A program made the position numbers and the translations under genes. This document shows, one piece after another, positions 36,208-47,445 of a stretch of 64,000 nucleotides of DNA (position 1 is its first letter; the number at the start of each line of letters is the position of its first letter). The stretch is from NCBI RefSeq assembly GCF_000350225.1, contig NW_005179265.1, positions 183,917-247,916 of the forward strand, in the 5' to 3' direction. Origin of the DNA: Chondrus crispus (taxonomy: Eukaryota; Rhodophyta; Florideophyceae; Gigartinales; Gigartinaceae). A model generated the notes under the pieces. It did no database searches, was not told where the DNA came from, and worked only from the letters and a program-made list of their open reading frames with translations.

Positions 36208-37018
36208 TCACATGTAGAGCTTTTCATGATATGTCAGACTTGACTTCCATCGAAACGCTTTCATGCAAATCTTACTACTACACACGTAAGGCTTCTCGCC
36301 AGTGTGCATTCGCATGTGTGCCTTCATATTACTTTGTTCTGTTTACCTCCGGTTGCAGTTCATATACGGGCACTCGTAAACATCTCGAATTCCGCGATCT
36401 GTTTTGATCGTCTTCTTCACTGGTGATTTTACATCCGTTTCGGGATTTTGCGGTGCTTGTGTAGAGGGCCCGCCCCTGCGGACGAGAGTGCACCCATCGT
36501 TAAAAATGATTCTCGCTTGAGAGGAGGCCCCATTCGCTGGATGGGTGTGCCGTCGTTGTAGTAGCCGCCTGCTGCCGGGGGTGTCCTGTTTGTGTCAGCC
36601 TGTACTGAGTAAGGTTGGGTGTAAGGGAAGGTTTGTTTCTCTGATTGTTGAAGGGATGTGGTTTGATTCACTTCGTGATAGGCAGGCATCGACAACTGCA
36701 CCGGAGCTGCAAACTCGGTGGGGCAATGCACTTTGGCTGGCTGGTGCCACGGGGCAACCGGGGACTTGGACAGTGTGCGGAAGTTTTGATAAGTTGTTGA
36801 GTAGTGTTCCGGCGGACTGAGAGGAGGAACGGAAAGGGAGGGCGACCGGGATTGAGTTGGGTAAGAGTCTAGGCCTGAGCGAGGATGATGGGGCAGATGG
36901 TATTGTTGAGGTGAATTTGGGATGCTTGAATATGCAGCGACGGAGCCGGCGGCAGGGAGCACGGACAGGGGCGGGAGAGGTGTGATGGTGGATCGCGGAT
37001 GGGGGAAAGACGAATGTC
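36208..37018 (-). pseudogene. C2H2 zinc-finger gene remnant
   Basis: On the minus strand a Ser/Pro/Gln-rich region (about 37010-36432, for example PPAAGGYYNDGTPIQRMG) leads into two C2H2 fingers at about 36380-36211. Finger 1 has CX4CX12HX3H spacing but an in-frame TAA (36343-36345) where the conserved Phe should be. Finger 2 has CX4CX12H, then Met and a stop in place of the last His. The linker HTGEKPYVC is intact. The Ser/Pro-rich frame ends at 36429 and the fingers lie in another frame, so a frameshift or lost intron separates them. It probably derives from a DNA-binding transcription factor. Which one is not clear. Confidence 0.6.
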
Positions 37019-37019
37019 A

Positions 37020-37238
37020 TCCGAGTGGGGCGGGCGGGTAAAATGTGGGAGCCCCTTCCGTGAAGGCAACGATGGCGCCGGTGGCAGCACCGCCGTGCTC
37101 GGCCGGGGCAGCCGCCATGAGCGAGAGCTGCAGGTGAATCTGGGTCGTGCCCGCGCCGGCGACGCCGCTGAGCTCTAAGATGGACGCGGTGCCGAGCAGG
37201 GTTCCGCCCCAGAGAAGGCGGTCCAGTGAGACGCAAGA
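37020..37238 (-). pseudogene. RAD51-paralogue (XRCC3-like) Walker A exon fragment
   Basis: Minus-strand translation LDRLLWGG..ILELSGVAGAGTTQ..LQLSL..HGGAATGAIVAFTEGA follows the core of RAD51/XRCC3-type recombinases: LD-LL-GG, E-SG, Walker A, LQL, GG, and the TEG that follows strand 3. The Walker A consensus GxxGxGKT reads GVAGAGTT, so the ATP-binding Lys is lost. The fragment ends in a stop at about 37017, and no other exon is seen. Such proteins work in homologous recombination. This copy cannot bind ATP normally and is best called a pseudogene piece. It overlaps the 5' side of the Nudix gene on the other strand. Confidence 0.55.
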
Positions 37239-37317
37239 ATTGGAGAACGTTGTGCGTGATTGGAGAAAATAGTGGACGGGGCGGAAGACGGGGTAGACAT
37301 TCATTGCATTCATTGCT

Positions 37318-37890
37318 GTGATCGATATTGTTTTTTCTAGCTGTACACAGCGTGATTGGTCAAAATGTAGTGCATTTCGTAATTCGCACCGCCACTGCGA
37401 CGTGTTCCTCTTCCGCAGGCACCTCTCGATCGGCGCTTCCACGTCAGCGATCGAGGTGCCTCTACAACAACGCTCAGAGCACAAGAAAGTTGGCGCAAAG
37501 ATATGGGATGTCAGCGTGGCAGAGCATCTCTCTGCGGGTGAGGAATACATCACGTCGTCGACTCGCGGCTTGCAAGAAGAACTTGGGCTGAAGTTTCTGG
37601 CAGACGCGCTGGGGACCGTGCGGCAGCCGTACTTGTCGAGACAGTTCTATGAGGAGGCCGGCGTGATTGATAATATGTTTACAAATACGTACGCGGCGTT
37701 GTATGAAGAGACGCCGCATGGACGTGTGAGGTTTGATATGGAGGAAGTGGAGGGGGTAGAATGGTGGTCGGTGGATAGATTGGTGAAGAGACCAAAGGAG
37801 AAGCCGGAGTTTTTCACGCAGTGGTTGCTGATTGAGATTGACAATATTGATTTGGTGGAATTGGGAAAGCGCATTGTGGGAGTTATGTAG
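37318..37890 (+). CDS. Nudix hydrolase-like protein (IPP isomerase/YfcD type), possibly decayed
   Basis: Open frame to TAG at 37888. The true start is unclear. The frame has no ATG at its left end, and a T-rich stretch ending TTTTTTCTAG (about 37339) could be a 3' splice site, so this may be the last exon. The Nudix region (about 37500-37610) reads WDVSVAEHLSAGEEY then TRGLQEELGL, closest to the IPP-isomerase/YfcD branch that hydrolyses or isomerises diphosphates. Two Nudix-box positions deviate (first Gly to Glu, and the first Glu of REUxEE to Gly), while the EE metal ligands remain. The tail VEGVEWWSVDRL.KRPKEKPEFFTQWLL is typical. It is the only gene piece in the insert with an undamaged frame. 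Confidence 0.65.
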   Translation: MIDIVFSSCTQRDWSKCSAFRNSHRHCDVFLFRRHLSIGASTSAIEVPLQQRSEHKKVGAKIWDVSVAEHLSAGEEYITSSTRGLQEELGLKFLADALGTVRQPYLSRQFYEEAGVIDNMFTNTYAALYEETPHGRVRFDMEEVEGVEWWSVDRLVKRPKEKPEFFTQWLLIEIDNIDLVELGKRIVGVM

Positions 37891-38253
37891 GGGGCTTTGG
37901 TGGTTGTTTTATTGTTGCACAAGTTTATGAGGTGGCAGGGAATGTTGCTGGATTCAAGATGTAGTAACATTCCGGACAAGTTTCTTCACTGTGAATTAAT
38001 TTGTGTTGCTACTATCCGACAGTTGAGCAAGAGTCAGGTTTCCGTTTCGTAGATTTACTCTGTGTCCCAACGGAGACGACGACAAAGAACTCATTTTGGA
38101 TCAGGGCTCTTAGTATCAAGAGTTGGTTTGTGTTCTACAACGTGCTGAGCAAGGTTTGGGGGGTGTGAAGAGTAACCGAATTCCGTAGTCAGGCGTGTTC
38201 TGATAGCCATATCATATCCAAGGGCTTACACAGGCGATACAAGTGTACATTCC
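37891..38253. other. No gene seen; ends with TSD attcc (38249-38253)
   Basis: 360 bp after the Nudix gene without a supported frame. The last 5 bp are duplicated at 51059-51063, on the far side of the B insertion. Confidence 0.6.
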
Positions 38254-39503
38254 TATTGAAAATGGGCGACCACATGCTGTTATCTGGAAAGTGCAAAATC
38301 GAGCGACATGTGTACATGACTCGACGGTCCGGACCCTCACCCCATATCACGACATGAAAAGTGTAAAGTCTCAGATTTTGGGGTTCCGGGGACGAAAGTG
38401 GACTTTTGGAGGGTTATGCAAATTTGCATAAATGCCGAAAATTTGCATTTGGCCCGAACCGTTATAGGGCTACACAGGCAATACTGCAAATCTATTGAGT
38501 GTCGGTTCGAATGCTGCAATTCTATTGGTCTGTTATTGTCCACTTATATGCAGTCATGCTGGTGATATATCTTGAATGATCGGTATACGTTTTAATTACA
38601 TCATTTCGGGGGTTTCAAGTTGTTTACCATGGTTGTAATGGGTAATTACGGGTGGCCTTGGCGCTGGACACTTGTGTGCGGTGTACACATGTACACATCG
38701 CCAGGTTGCTGCGTGTACGTACACTTGTACACGTCGCCTGCATACGGTCCGGCGCGTGTCCGAGCACAGTACATGTGAATTAAAAGTACAACAAGTATTT
38801 CTCACAAGAGACATGTACTTACGCGAGTATTCAGTGTACGCGTCACGCTGTATGGACCCTTGCATCAGCATGCGCCGTTGTACTACACTCTCGTCAGCAT
38901 GCGACGTTGTACTGTGCTCTCGTTATGGTGCGCCGTTGGATGCAAGTTGATGACAGTACTCGTGTGATTCACATCGGATATCACGTGAGATGTGTAGAAA
39001 GTCTGGATGCACATTGTTGCTATCCGTGATAGTTGTCTGGCAGTGTGTACCGAAATTAGTAAGGTACGAAACAAGGGCATGTATGGGGACTGAGATATGA
39101 CAGGACTTTGCGTTGTTGGAAATAGAGAGATGCCAAGTTGTTCATTGTGAAAGAATATATTCTGTCATGTCTGGATGCAGATTAGTAAGGTGTGAAACGA
39201 TTGCATGCATAGGGCCATGGTTTACAGTCACTCGAAATGTGTAGAAACTGTTGTGCACTGATAGTCAATAGTCAATTCGTAAGGTGGAAATAGAACAGTG
39301 TGGACGGGCCAGAAGAGGACCGCGCTTGGTCGCGCATATGGTGAGTACGGTTTACCAGGTGCCAAAGTAATGGGATAGTGTAACACTCAAAGTGTATAAG
39401 TATGGCCGAAAGACGGCTCCAAGTAAACCTCGGTACCAACTCCTTCACTCACACACATCAACCTGCCCTCCTTCTTTCCCTTGCCCCTCCGAACCTACCA
39501 TTA
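38254..39503 (+). repeat. LTR-B2, 5' LTR of the B insertion
   Basis: 1,250 bp, TATTGAAAATGGGCG..CCATTA. Its first 145 bp carry the same variants as the LTR starting at 63857 (for example ATGAAAAGTGT). Confidence 0.93.
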
Positions 39504-39593
39504 GGTTATGGGCCCAGTCCCTCGCTGTCGTTTCACTGCATGAGTCTGTCGTTCTCGTTCCGTTATTTCTGCCGTCGTTGTCGCTGTTGTTTT
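39504..39593 (+). other. Copia-B primer-binding site (39504-39517) and start of leader
   Basis: GGTTATGGGCCCAG directly after the LTR, then pyrimidine-rich leader. The last 5 bp (gtttt, 39589-39593) are the target duplicated by the C element. Confidence 0.9.
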
Positions 39594-40292
39594 TGTTCGA
39601 AATCTTCGACCACATGCTAAGCTACAAGCCTGGACAGATACTACACGTGTACGTCGACGAAACCTAAAATGCTTGTAAGAGCATTCTCAGGATGTTTGGT
39701 TTTCAACGTGGACACGTGTCATATTTGTACACGGTTGCACTTTGCTATCATTTCTGAGCATGTTTCAATTTTGGTGTTGACACGTGTAAGTTATGTACCT
39801 CGTGGCACTCTACAGTACATTCTGAACATGTTTCATTTTTCTCGATTTGACATGTGTGTGACACGTATGACATTCGTCCTAGACGTGTATGACACGTATG
39901 ACGTATGTGCCACAGTGGTTATTAATCGTATTGTAAAATCTGTAATCTACAGTACAGTACATTCAGATATTATTGACTCTCAAACAGTCCCAAATTATTA
40001 GCAAGAGAGAGTACAAGTAGGAAAGTCATTTGATTATCAACCGAGAGTGGAAATAGGAGAGTCACTTGATTATCAACCGAGAGTGCAACAGGGAGAGTCA
40101 CTTGATTATCAACGAGTGCAAGAAGGAGAGTCACGTGACCAGCCCTAATGGCTCGTATTGTATGTAGTTCGATGAGTATAAGTAGCGCCAATAGTTGGCG
40201 ACCAAGAGTAAAATGGTATCAACTTCTTTTCCCGTCAACCACCAGCAACCTTCAACCATCCTTCTTCCCTCTGCCCCGCTGACCTTTCTATA
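39594..40292 (+). repeat. LTR-C, 5' LTR (699 bp)
   Basis: Starts TGTTCGAAATC (the sister LTR has TGTTGGAAATT) and ends CTATA. Three full 36-bp repeats in U3, a TATA-like box near 40178, then a short CGCCAA..TTGGCG hairpin. Confidence 0.94.
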
Positions 40293-41501
40293 GGTTATGG
40301 GCCCAGTTCAACGCTGATCGTCGTCTTCGTTTTGGTTCAAGTTCGAGTTTTGCCGTCGTTCAAGTATCAGTTTGTTCAGCTCGTCAAGCAGAAGAAGAAG
40401 GTATCAGTTTCAGTCTCCGCTTTCGAGTTTGGTTTTTCAGTTTTTCAGTTTTCGCCGTCGTTTTCAGCACCGTTTCAGCCGATTTTTCAGTTTGCTGGTC
40501 CGTCAGTTCCCAGTTTTTGGAAATCAACTTTGTGGTCTTGCAGCTTTGTCGTGGCAGTCGTTGTGTTAGCTGTGGGTGAGCCTTCCGCTAGTCGGGAGGA
40601 AGAAAGTCCCTAGTGGCCAACGCACTGCCAAATCCTCAGTGGTCCGTCAGTTCTCAGTTTTTTTGCTTTGTCGTGGCAGTCGTTGTGTGAGCTGTGGGTG
40701 AGCCTTCCGCTAGTCGGGAGGAAGAAAGTCCCTAGTGGCCAACGCACTGCCAAATCCTCAGTGGAACATACCCTCGCTCTTGGTGAAAGGCTGGTGCCAT
40801 TGGAAATCTGGCTTGAGCGAGGGTCCGACCAAGAATCGTCGAGAGACGAAACACTGATCCTCGGGGAGGATCACAGTGTACTGGTCTAGTCGATCCGCAC
40901 TCTGCCTTCGGGAGGTGCGTCGGCGGTGTGGGTAACGCTCTCGGTATTAGCCCTATAGGTACGACTTCGGTCCCCTGGGTGAAGAGAGTACGTGCCTAAA
41001 CACTGAACCTCTCACTATACGTGTATAAGGTCGCGTGCCTTGATTAAGTTCGCACGGAAGAGGGTGACCCAAGGAGTGATTGTGAACAAATCACACGAGT
41101 ACGACGAAGGCAGTTTCATTCTTGTGTTGTGGGAGACCCTCTGAGGCAGTACCGTATCAAGTTTAGACAAGCCGATTTAGGTTGCAGGGACCGTTCGCGG
41201 TAGTAACCAAAAGTCCTGGTTCGTCTACAGGCAAAGTTGTTGTGCTTACTCGTGGCACGTTTGATTTAGTTCACAGTCGAAAGACCCGCACTGGCCGACA
41301 TATAGGGGTAGCGCCCTAAGGCATTTTTCAGAAGAATACGCTTGTTCTACTCCGCCGGGAACAAGCACCAAGAACGTTTCCGAGTAATCGCTACAAACTT
41401 CCTATACGGGTGGGCTTGCCATTGTGTTGACTATCGGTTAACGGCTTGGGATCCCGGAACGGAAGACCTTGTATACTCGAAGGGTACTTCCATTTGGCGA
41501 A
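40293..41501 (+). other. Copia-C leader with iMet-type primer-binding site (40293-40306)
   Basis: Primer-binding site, then a T-rich section with a roughly 100-bp duplication (about 40505-40620 and 40640-40760). From about 40770 on it is closely similar to the A leader: the foldable part at about 40780-41000 and the 60-bp block at 41396-41455. No supported gene. Confidence 0.75.
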
Positions 41502-44500
41502 ATGGATGACCAAAGCTCTGGATCGGTCAGAATCGAGAAGCTCACCGCATCTAACTTTTACATCTGGAAGCAGAAAATCCAGCTACTGCTTGCTCTCCGA
41601 GATGTCGATCAATATGTTTTTGATGATATCCCGGAGAATGCGACGTCAGATGACCGGAGAAAATGGATCCGTGGTGACGCAAAAGCAAAGGCAGTCATCG
41701 GACTCACGCTTTCTGATGACTACTTGCAACATGTGCGAGGGTGTAGCAGTGCGAAAGAGACATGGGAAGCAATTCTGAATGTGTTTGAGCGTCATACTTT
41801 GCTCAACAAACTTGCCGCCCGTCGCGACTTTTACACTGTATCCATGCTCCCATCCGAGAAAGTGCTCGTGTTCATCAATCGTGTGAAGCAACTTGCTGCC
41901 AGATTGCAGTCAATGAGTGTTGAGATTGACGATAAAGAAATTGCAATGGCTGTGTTGAATGGCTTGCCTCCACGATTCGATAACTTGATTGTTGCTCTTG
42001 ACGCACTTGGCAATGAAGATAAAGTGTTTGGACTCGAGTTTGTGAAGAGTCGTCTGCTGCAAGAAGAGCAACGAGAAAGCATGAAGACCGCTTCTGCTTC
42101 ATCACCACATGCACCTGCACTTGTCAATCGTATGCCTATTCGACGCGATATGAAATGTACGAATTGCAATAGACATGGGCATACTGCAGCGCGTTGCTGG
42201 GGCAAGGACGTGAATGGGCGCCGACCAGCACCGCCAGACGGGTTCCGGTCCCGCAACCCCGGCATGAAGCCAAGTGCATTCGTATCTCGAGATGAAACTT
42301 CTACTGCTGCCTTTGCTGAAAGCGACTTTACATGCCTGCTTTCGACTTCTTCTCCCGAAAGGAAGGCAGTGAACGCAGGGTCATGGCTTGTGGATTCCGG
42401 TTGCAGTGCCCACATTACATTTGATCGCTCTTTGTTCGTTACTTATGAACAGATGCAATCTGGATCAGTCGAGATGGGCACGAAGGCTAGAGCCAATGTC
42501 GCTGGTCGTGGTGAGGTAGAATTCATGTTGAACGTCAATGGTAGTCCACATCCTTGCAAATTGTCCAACGTTTTGCATGTCCCTGATTTCGGATACTCGC
42601 TTCTGTCTGTTAGCCAAATCGTTTCAAAGGGCTTGCAAGTGTCATTTGAAAAAGACAAATGCATCGTTACTGCAGGACCAACTCTAGTTGCCACAGCTAG
42701 TCAAGTTGGGGATTTATTCATACTTGATGTCATGAATGAAACTTTCTCTGCTCATGTAGTTACCTTGCAGACGCTACATGAACGAATGGCCCATGTTAAC
42801 GTACAAGGAATCGCATCAATGATTCACAATAATGTGGTAAGTGGCATCAATGTTCGTCAAAGCGATGTGATCAGAGCAATGAATCGAAAGTCTGACAATC
42901 ACTCTCTCGTTTGTTCTGCGTGTGTGTTCGGCAAAGCAACGCGATCAGTAATCCCGAAACAGCGATCATCGTCTCGAGCACAGAACTGTCTTGACTTGGT
43001 ACATTCTGACGTTTGCGGTCCGCTCGAAGTACAGTCCATTGGTGGTTCGAGATACTTCATTACATTTGTAGATGATCACTCGAACTGGGTTGTTGTGTAC
43101 ACGATGCGAAATAAATCTGAGGCCTTTGCAAAATACAAGTTGTATGAACAGTTTGCCCAAACGCACACTGGTCGCAAAGTGAAGGTGCTTCGCACTGATC
43201 GAGGGGGAGAGTACTTGTCGACAGAATTCAAGTCATATTTGGATTCAAACGGTACACAGCACCAGCTCACCACTGCCTACACACCTGAACAAAACGGTGT
43301 TGCTGAACGTTTAAATCGAACCTTGATTGATCTTGTCCGTTCCATGCTTTCTCATAAACAGGTCAGTAAACGATTCTGGGCAGAGGCTCTTGCAACTGCA
43401 GTATATGTACGCAATCGAGTTACTTCACGGGCTTTGCCAGTTAACACGACTCCCCATCACATTTGGATGAAGTCAACTCCAAATGTTGGCCATTTGAGAG
43501 TATTTGGGTCAAAGTGTTGGTATACATTACCGAAATTAGAGCTCCGTAAGCTTGACTTGCGAGCGCGTGAAGCGATGTTTCTCGGTTATTCGCAATGCAG
43601 TAAAGCATACAAACTTTGGGACGGAGAGTTGAGTAAAGTTGTTGTTTCACGAGCTGCCAAGTTTGATGAATCGACATGTGGGATGCATGACATTCCTGCA
43701 CATGAAAAAGATTCAATCAGCTCTGACGTTGGCGTTGTATTGCTCGGTGGCGACAATGAGAATGAAGCCGATACCCCAAATACTAATGAGGTTGGGTCGG
43801 AAGAGGATGAAATTTCAGGGGAGGTTATTGAAAACGAGGACACTCACTCTGTAGGTGAGAATGATGAAGATGATGTATCACTTCCCGTCGAAACTCCAAA
43901 TGTCACCCCTCCAACTCCGACTCCAGCTGTACGAAGATCGTCTCGAATCAGTAGACCTCCCGGATCATGGTGGAGGAGCAACTTTGCAGCTGCTCCTCTT
44001 TCACATGCGCATGTCGCTATTGAAGGTCCCAAGACTTTCAAACAAGCAACCCACGGTCCTAGAGCTGCATTCTGGCAAACTGGCATTGACAAAGAACTTG
44101 CGTCGCAGACTAAGAATCAGACCTGGAAACTTGTTCCTCGATCTGAGGCGTCAAACATCTTGACATCTCGATGGGTTTTCAATGTCAAGCAGCTGCCTGA
44201 TGCAAATGGCAATATAGTTGAAAGTGCAAAAGCCAGACTTGTTGCTCGTGGATTCCAGCAAGTGCAGGGTCTTGACTATACTGAGACATATGCCCCTGTC
44301 ATAAAGTTTACCACTATTCGTCTACTTCTTGCCTTAGTTGCTCATTACGACCTTGAACTTCATCAGATGGATGTCGTGACTGCGTTTTTGAACGGCGACT
44401 TGGATGAAGACATCTACATGGAGCAACCCGAAGGGTGCGTTGACAAAAGCAAAAGTGATCACGTGTGTAAACTTTTGAAAGCACTTTACGGTCTTAAACA

Positions 44501-45599
44501 AGCACCTCGTCAATGGCATACCAAAGTGGATGATTTCTTAATTGGTGAATTGGCATTCGAGACTTCGCGTAGTGATCCTTGTCTCTACATTAAACGCATC
44601 GGTAACACTATCATGCTGATTGCACTTTATGTCGATGACTTGTTACTCGCCGGTAGTGATATCGATGCCATCAAATGGATGAAGGGGGAGCTTAACAAAC
44701 GGTTTGAGATGAAAGACCTTGGAAAAGCAAAAGTCTGCATTGGTCTTGAGATTCAAAGGGATCGTACCGCCAAGACATTGAGTCTCACTCAAACTAAGTG
44801 TGCATCAAATGTGCTTGACCGTTTTAAAATGTCGACTTGTAACTCTTCGCTGACTCCAATGGAACAAGGTCAGACAACCACGATTTCTACCGAAAACGAC
44901 TCCGAAACAAACGCACCGTATCGTGAGGCAGTCGGTTGCCTTATGTACTTGATGGTGGGCACTCGTCCAGACTTGGCATACGCCATTGGAAAGCTTTCCC
45001 AACATTCTGCCAACCCATGTGAGTCACACTAGGCAGGTGTAAAACGAGTAATGCGATACGTGCAAGGGACTCGAAACTTAGGAACCGTGTTTGACAATAA
45101 ATCCAAATCGCCGGAGTTGCTTGGTTTCAGTGATGCTGACTGGGCCGGTTGTTCAGACTCTCGCAAGTCGACCAGCGGATATGTTTTCAAGTTCTGTGGT
45201 GGAGCTATCAGTTGGAGTTCCCGGAAACAGACTGTGGTTGCAACTTCGACGTGTGAAGCTGAGTACATTGCACTATGTGAAGCGTGTAAGGAGGCGACCT
45301 GGTTGCGTCAAGTTGTTGCTGATGTCCTCGGACTTGATTATGATCCCACGATCATGATGGGGTGTGACAATGCAGGGACGATTTCGTTTGCACAGAATGA
45401 ATCGATCAACCGTCGCAACAAACATGTTGATGTAAAATACCACTACGTACGAGATGCTATTAAGAGAAACATTGTGTATTTGTCGCATTGTCCGACCACT
45501 TCGATGCCTGCGGATGTCTTAACCAAAGCACTTGGGCGAATTCTATTCCAGAAGTTTGTAGAACTTCTGGGGCTTGCAGTGTCCAGTAAAAGCATGTGA
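41502..45599 (+). CDS. gag-pol: Copia-C gag-pol polyprotein, one in-frame TAG
   Basis: A single frame of 1,365 codons from ATG 41502 to TGA 45597-45599, broken only by TAG at 45030-45032 (codon 1177, Trp in all relatives), between RT and RNase H. Landmarks by codon: CCHC knuckle at 219, protease DSG at 298, integrase HHCC, then D503, D566 and E602 (DD35E spacing), RT YVDD at 1043, RNase H Asp 1211 and Glu 1254. Gag forms the particle, PR cuts the polyprotein, RT/RNase H makes cDNA, and IN inserts it. Gag and pol in one frame is the copia pattern. The stop would leave an enzyme without RNase H unless read through. Confidence 0.95.
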
Positions 45600-45610
45600 T
45601 CGAGGGGGAG

Positions 45611-46309
45611 TGTTGGAAATTTTCGACCACATGCTAAGCTACAAGCCTGGACAGATACTACACGTGTACGTCGACGAAACCTAAAATGCTTGTAAGAGCA
45701 CTCTCAGGATGTTTGGTTTTCAACGTGGACACGTGTCATATTTGTACACGGTTGCACTTTGCTATCATTTCTGAGCATGTTTCAATTTTGGTGTTGACAC
45801 GTGTAAGTTATGTACCTCGTGGCACTCTACAGTACATTCTGAACATGTTTAATTTTTCTCGATTTGACATGTGTGTGACACGTATGACATTCGTCCTAGA
45901 CGTGTATGACACGTATGACGTATGTGCCACAGTGGTTATTAATCGTATTGTAAAATCTGTAATCTACAGTACAGTACATTCAGATATTATTGACTCTCAA
46001 ACAGTCCCAAATTATTAGCAAGAGAGAGTACAAGTAGGAAAGTCATTTGATTATCAACCGAGAGTGGAAATAGGAGAGTCACTTGATTATCAACCGAGAG
46101 TGCAACAGGGAGAGTCACTTGATTATCAACGAGTGCAAGAAGGAGAGTCACGTGACCAGCCCTAATGGCTCGTATTGTATGTAGTTCGATGAGTATAAGT
46201 AGCGCCAATAGTTGGCGACCAAGAGTAAAATGGTATCAACTTCTTTTCCCGTCAACCACCAGCAACCTTCAACCATCCTTCTTCCCTCTGCCCCGCTGAC
46301 CTTTCTATA
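45611..46309 (+). repeat. LTR-C, 3' LTR (699 bp)
   Basis: Same length as the 5' LTR, with only a few substitutions, so the insertion is fairly recent. TSD gtttt follows at 46310-46314. Confidence 0.94.
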
Positions 46310-46601
46310 GTTTTCGCTGCCGTTTCTCGTCGTTGTTTCCGCTGGTCTTCTCGCTGTCGTTGTCGCTCTCGTTCTTGCCGTCGTTCTTGGTTTTGGTTTT
46401 CGCTGCTGCTGTCGTTCTTGCTCTCTTGTGTGAATTGGTTTTGGTCATCGCCCCCGCTGTCTTCGTTGTCTTCGTTCTTGGTTTGGCTTTTGTTCTTGCT
46501 GTGGTTCTTGCTGCTGTCTCTGTCTTTGGTCTTCGTCTTCGTTTCCGCTCCCGCTACCGCTGTCGTCGTCAATCTCGCATTTGGTTTTTCTTCGTTCTCT
46601 C
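46310..46601 (+). other. Copia-B leader, pyrimidine-rich part after the C insertion
   Basis: TSD gtttt, then GCTGTCGTTCTTG-type repeats. Open frames on both strands here reflect the repeat composition, so none is called. Confidence 0.7.
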
Positions 46602-47273
46602 ATGCAAAGTAAGTTTTGAGTTTCTTTCCATTTCCTACACATCTAAGTGATTGTCTTTGCACGTTTTGGTGGTTCTTAAAAGCAACAATTCCAAAATCTG
46701 TTACTGACGATTATCTTCATATTCCTTATTGTGAATACCTGTTTTTACGGGGTTGTGTTAGATCTAGAATTAGTACCGGTGCGCTCTGCGCCTGGGAAGC
46801 TGGTCACCGGTCGAACGGTTCGGACATCGGAGGTCGTATCCGTTGAGGTGCTTGAGCCTGAGGATCAACCTTCGCCTCGGCTCGCACTTCCGGGTCCGTC
46901 CTCAAGTTGCGCCCCATATAGGATTCCTCGTATTCCGCGTTCTGTTCCCGCACCAATAAAGAGAACTACGCATCGACTTTCTGCTCGGAAAGCGGCTGTT
47001 CTCGCGGACAAGCAGTTCAAGCGTGAGCGCAAGAGGAATCGTAAGGTGTGCCCGCGGTATAAGCGGTATTGTAAAGTGTGCGGCGTTAGTGGCAATAGTG
47101 CGAAGGCCTTTTACGACCACATTCAGTCTAGGTCTCATCGCATTCAAGTTGCCAACGCTGAGGAGAGTCCGCGTTGTATCCCTTGCAATCGCGTCTTTGA
47201 GTCTCACGGGCACCTGAAGTGCCACGGGAACGGTGCTGCACACTTAAAGGTAGTTTGTGAACAGAATAGTTAG
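46602..47273 (+). CDS. Leader ORF of copia-B: double U1/matrin-type zinc-finger protein, probably spliced
   Basis: The frame 46680-47273 lacks an ATG at its left end. However, ATG CAA A at 46602-46608 is followed by a GTAAGT donor (46609), and TTAG/CTAG/TTAG acceptors at 46761, 46767 or 46773 all restore the frame. The predicted protein is about 172 aa. The middle has a basic cluster (KRERKRNRK, about 47010-47045), then two fingers with identical CX2CX12HX5H spacing: Cys 47070 and 47079 with His 47118 and 47136, and Cys 47175 and 47184 with His 47223 and 47241. This is the U1/matrin/jaz finger type, which binds RNA or double-stranded RNA. The stop lies 172 bp before gag. The end of the same ORF survives in the other B copy (20171-20260). 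No such ORF is known to me in standard copia elements. Confidence 0.6.
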
Positions 47274-47345
47274 GGATTTCATCCAAATAAATTCACATAT
47301 CTGTTCGCAAATTTCTCCTAGTGCAACTTCATAGTAATCATATCG

Positions 47346-47405
47346 AACTTCTTAGACGGGTGGGCTTGCCATTGTGTTGACTATCGGTTAACGGCTTGGG
47401 ATCCC
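47346..47405 (+). promoter_or_regulatory. 60-bp block before gag shared by A, B and C elements
   Basis: Nearly identical stretches precede gag in all three families (8715-8774, 14921-14980, 20333-20392, 41396-41455, 47346-47405), with cores such as GTGTTGACTATCGGTTAACG. The rest of the B leader is unrelated to the A/C leader. A packaging signal, a ribosome entry element or a splice acceptor region are options. The sequence alone does not decide. Confidence 0.5.
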
Positions 47406-47445
47406 CAAACGGATTTTCAAATACTTGAAGTTTATTTGCACTAAA

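Larger units (their letters stand above)
39594..46309 (+). mobile_element. Copia-C element, nearly intact, TSD gtttt
   Basis: 6.7 kb with equal 699-bp LTRs (39594-40292, 45611-46309), primer-binding site, leader, one gag-pol frame, a polypurine tract (45600-45610) and a 5-bp duplication gtttt (39589-39593, 46310-46314). It sits in the leader of the B element. It is the youngest and least damaged element in the window, with one premature stop. Confidence 0.95.

Noticed and set aside
37318..37320. GTG at 37318 as start codon of the Nudix gene
   Set aside because: This is nuclear eukaryotic DNA. An upstream exon with an ATG is more likely than a GTG start, but I could not identify it.
46252..46572. 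Minus-strand Gln/Arg/Glu-rich frame in the B leader
   Set aside because: It is the mirror of the simple pyrimidine repeats and no domain is visible.
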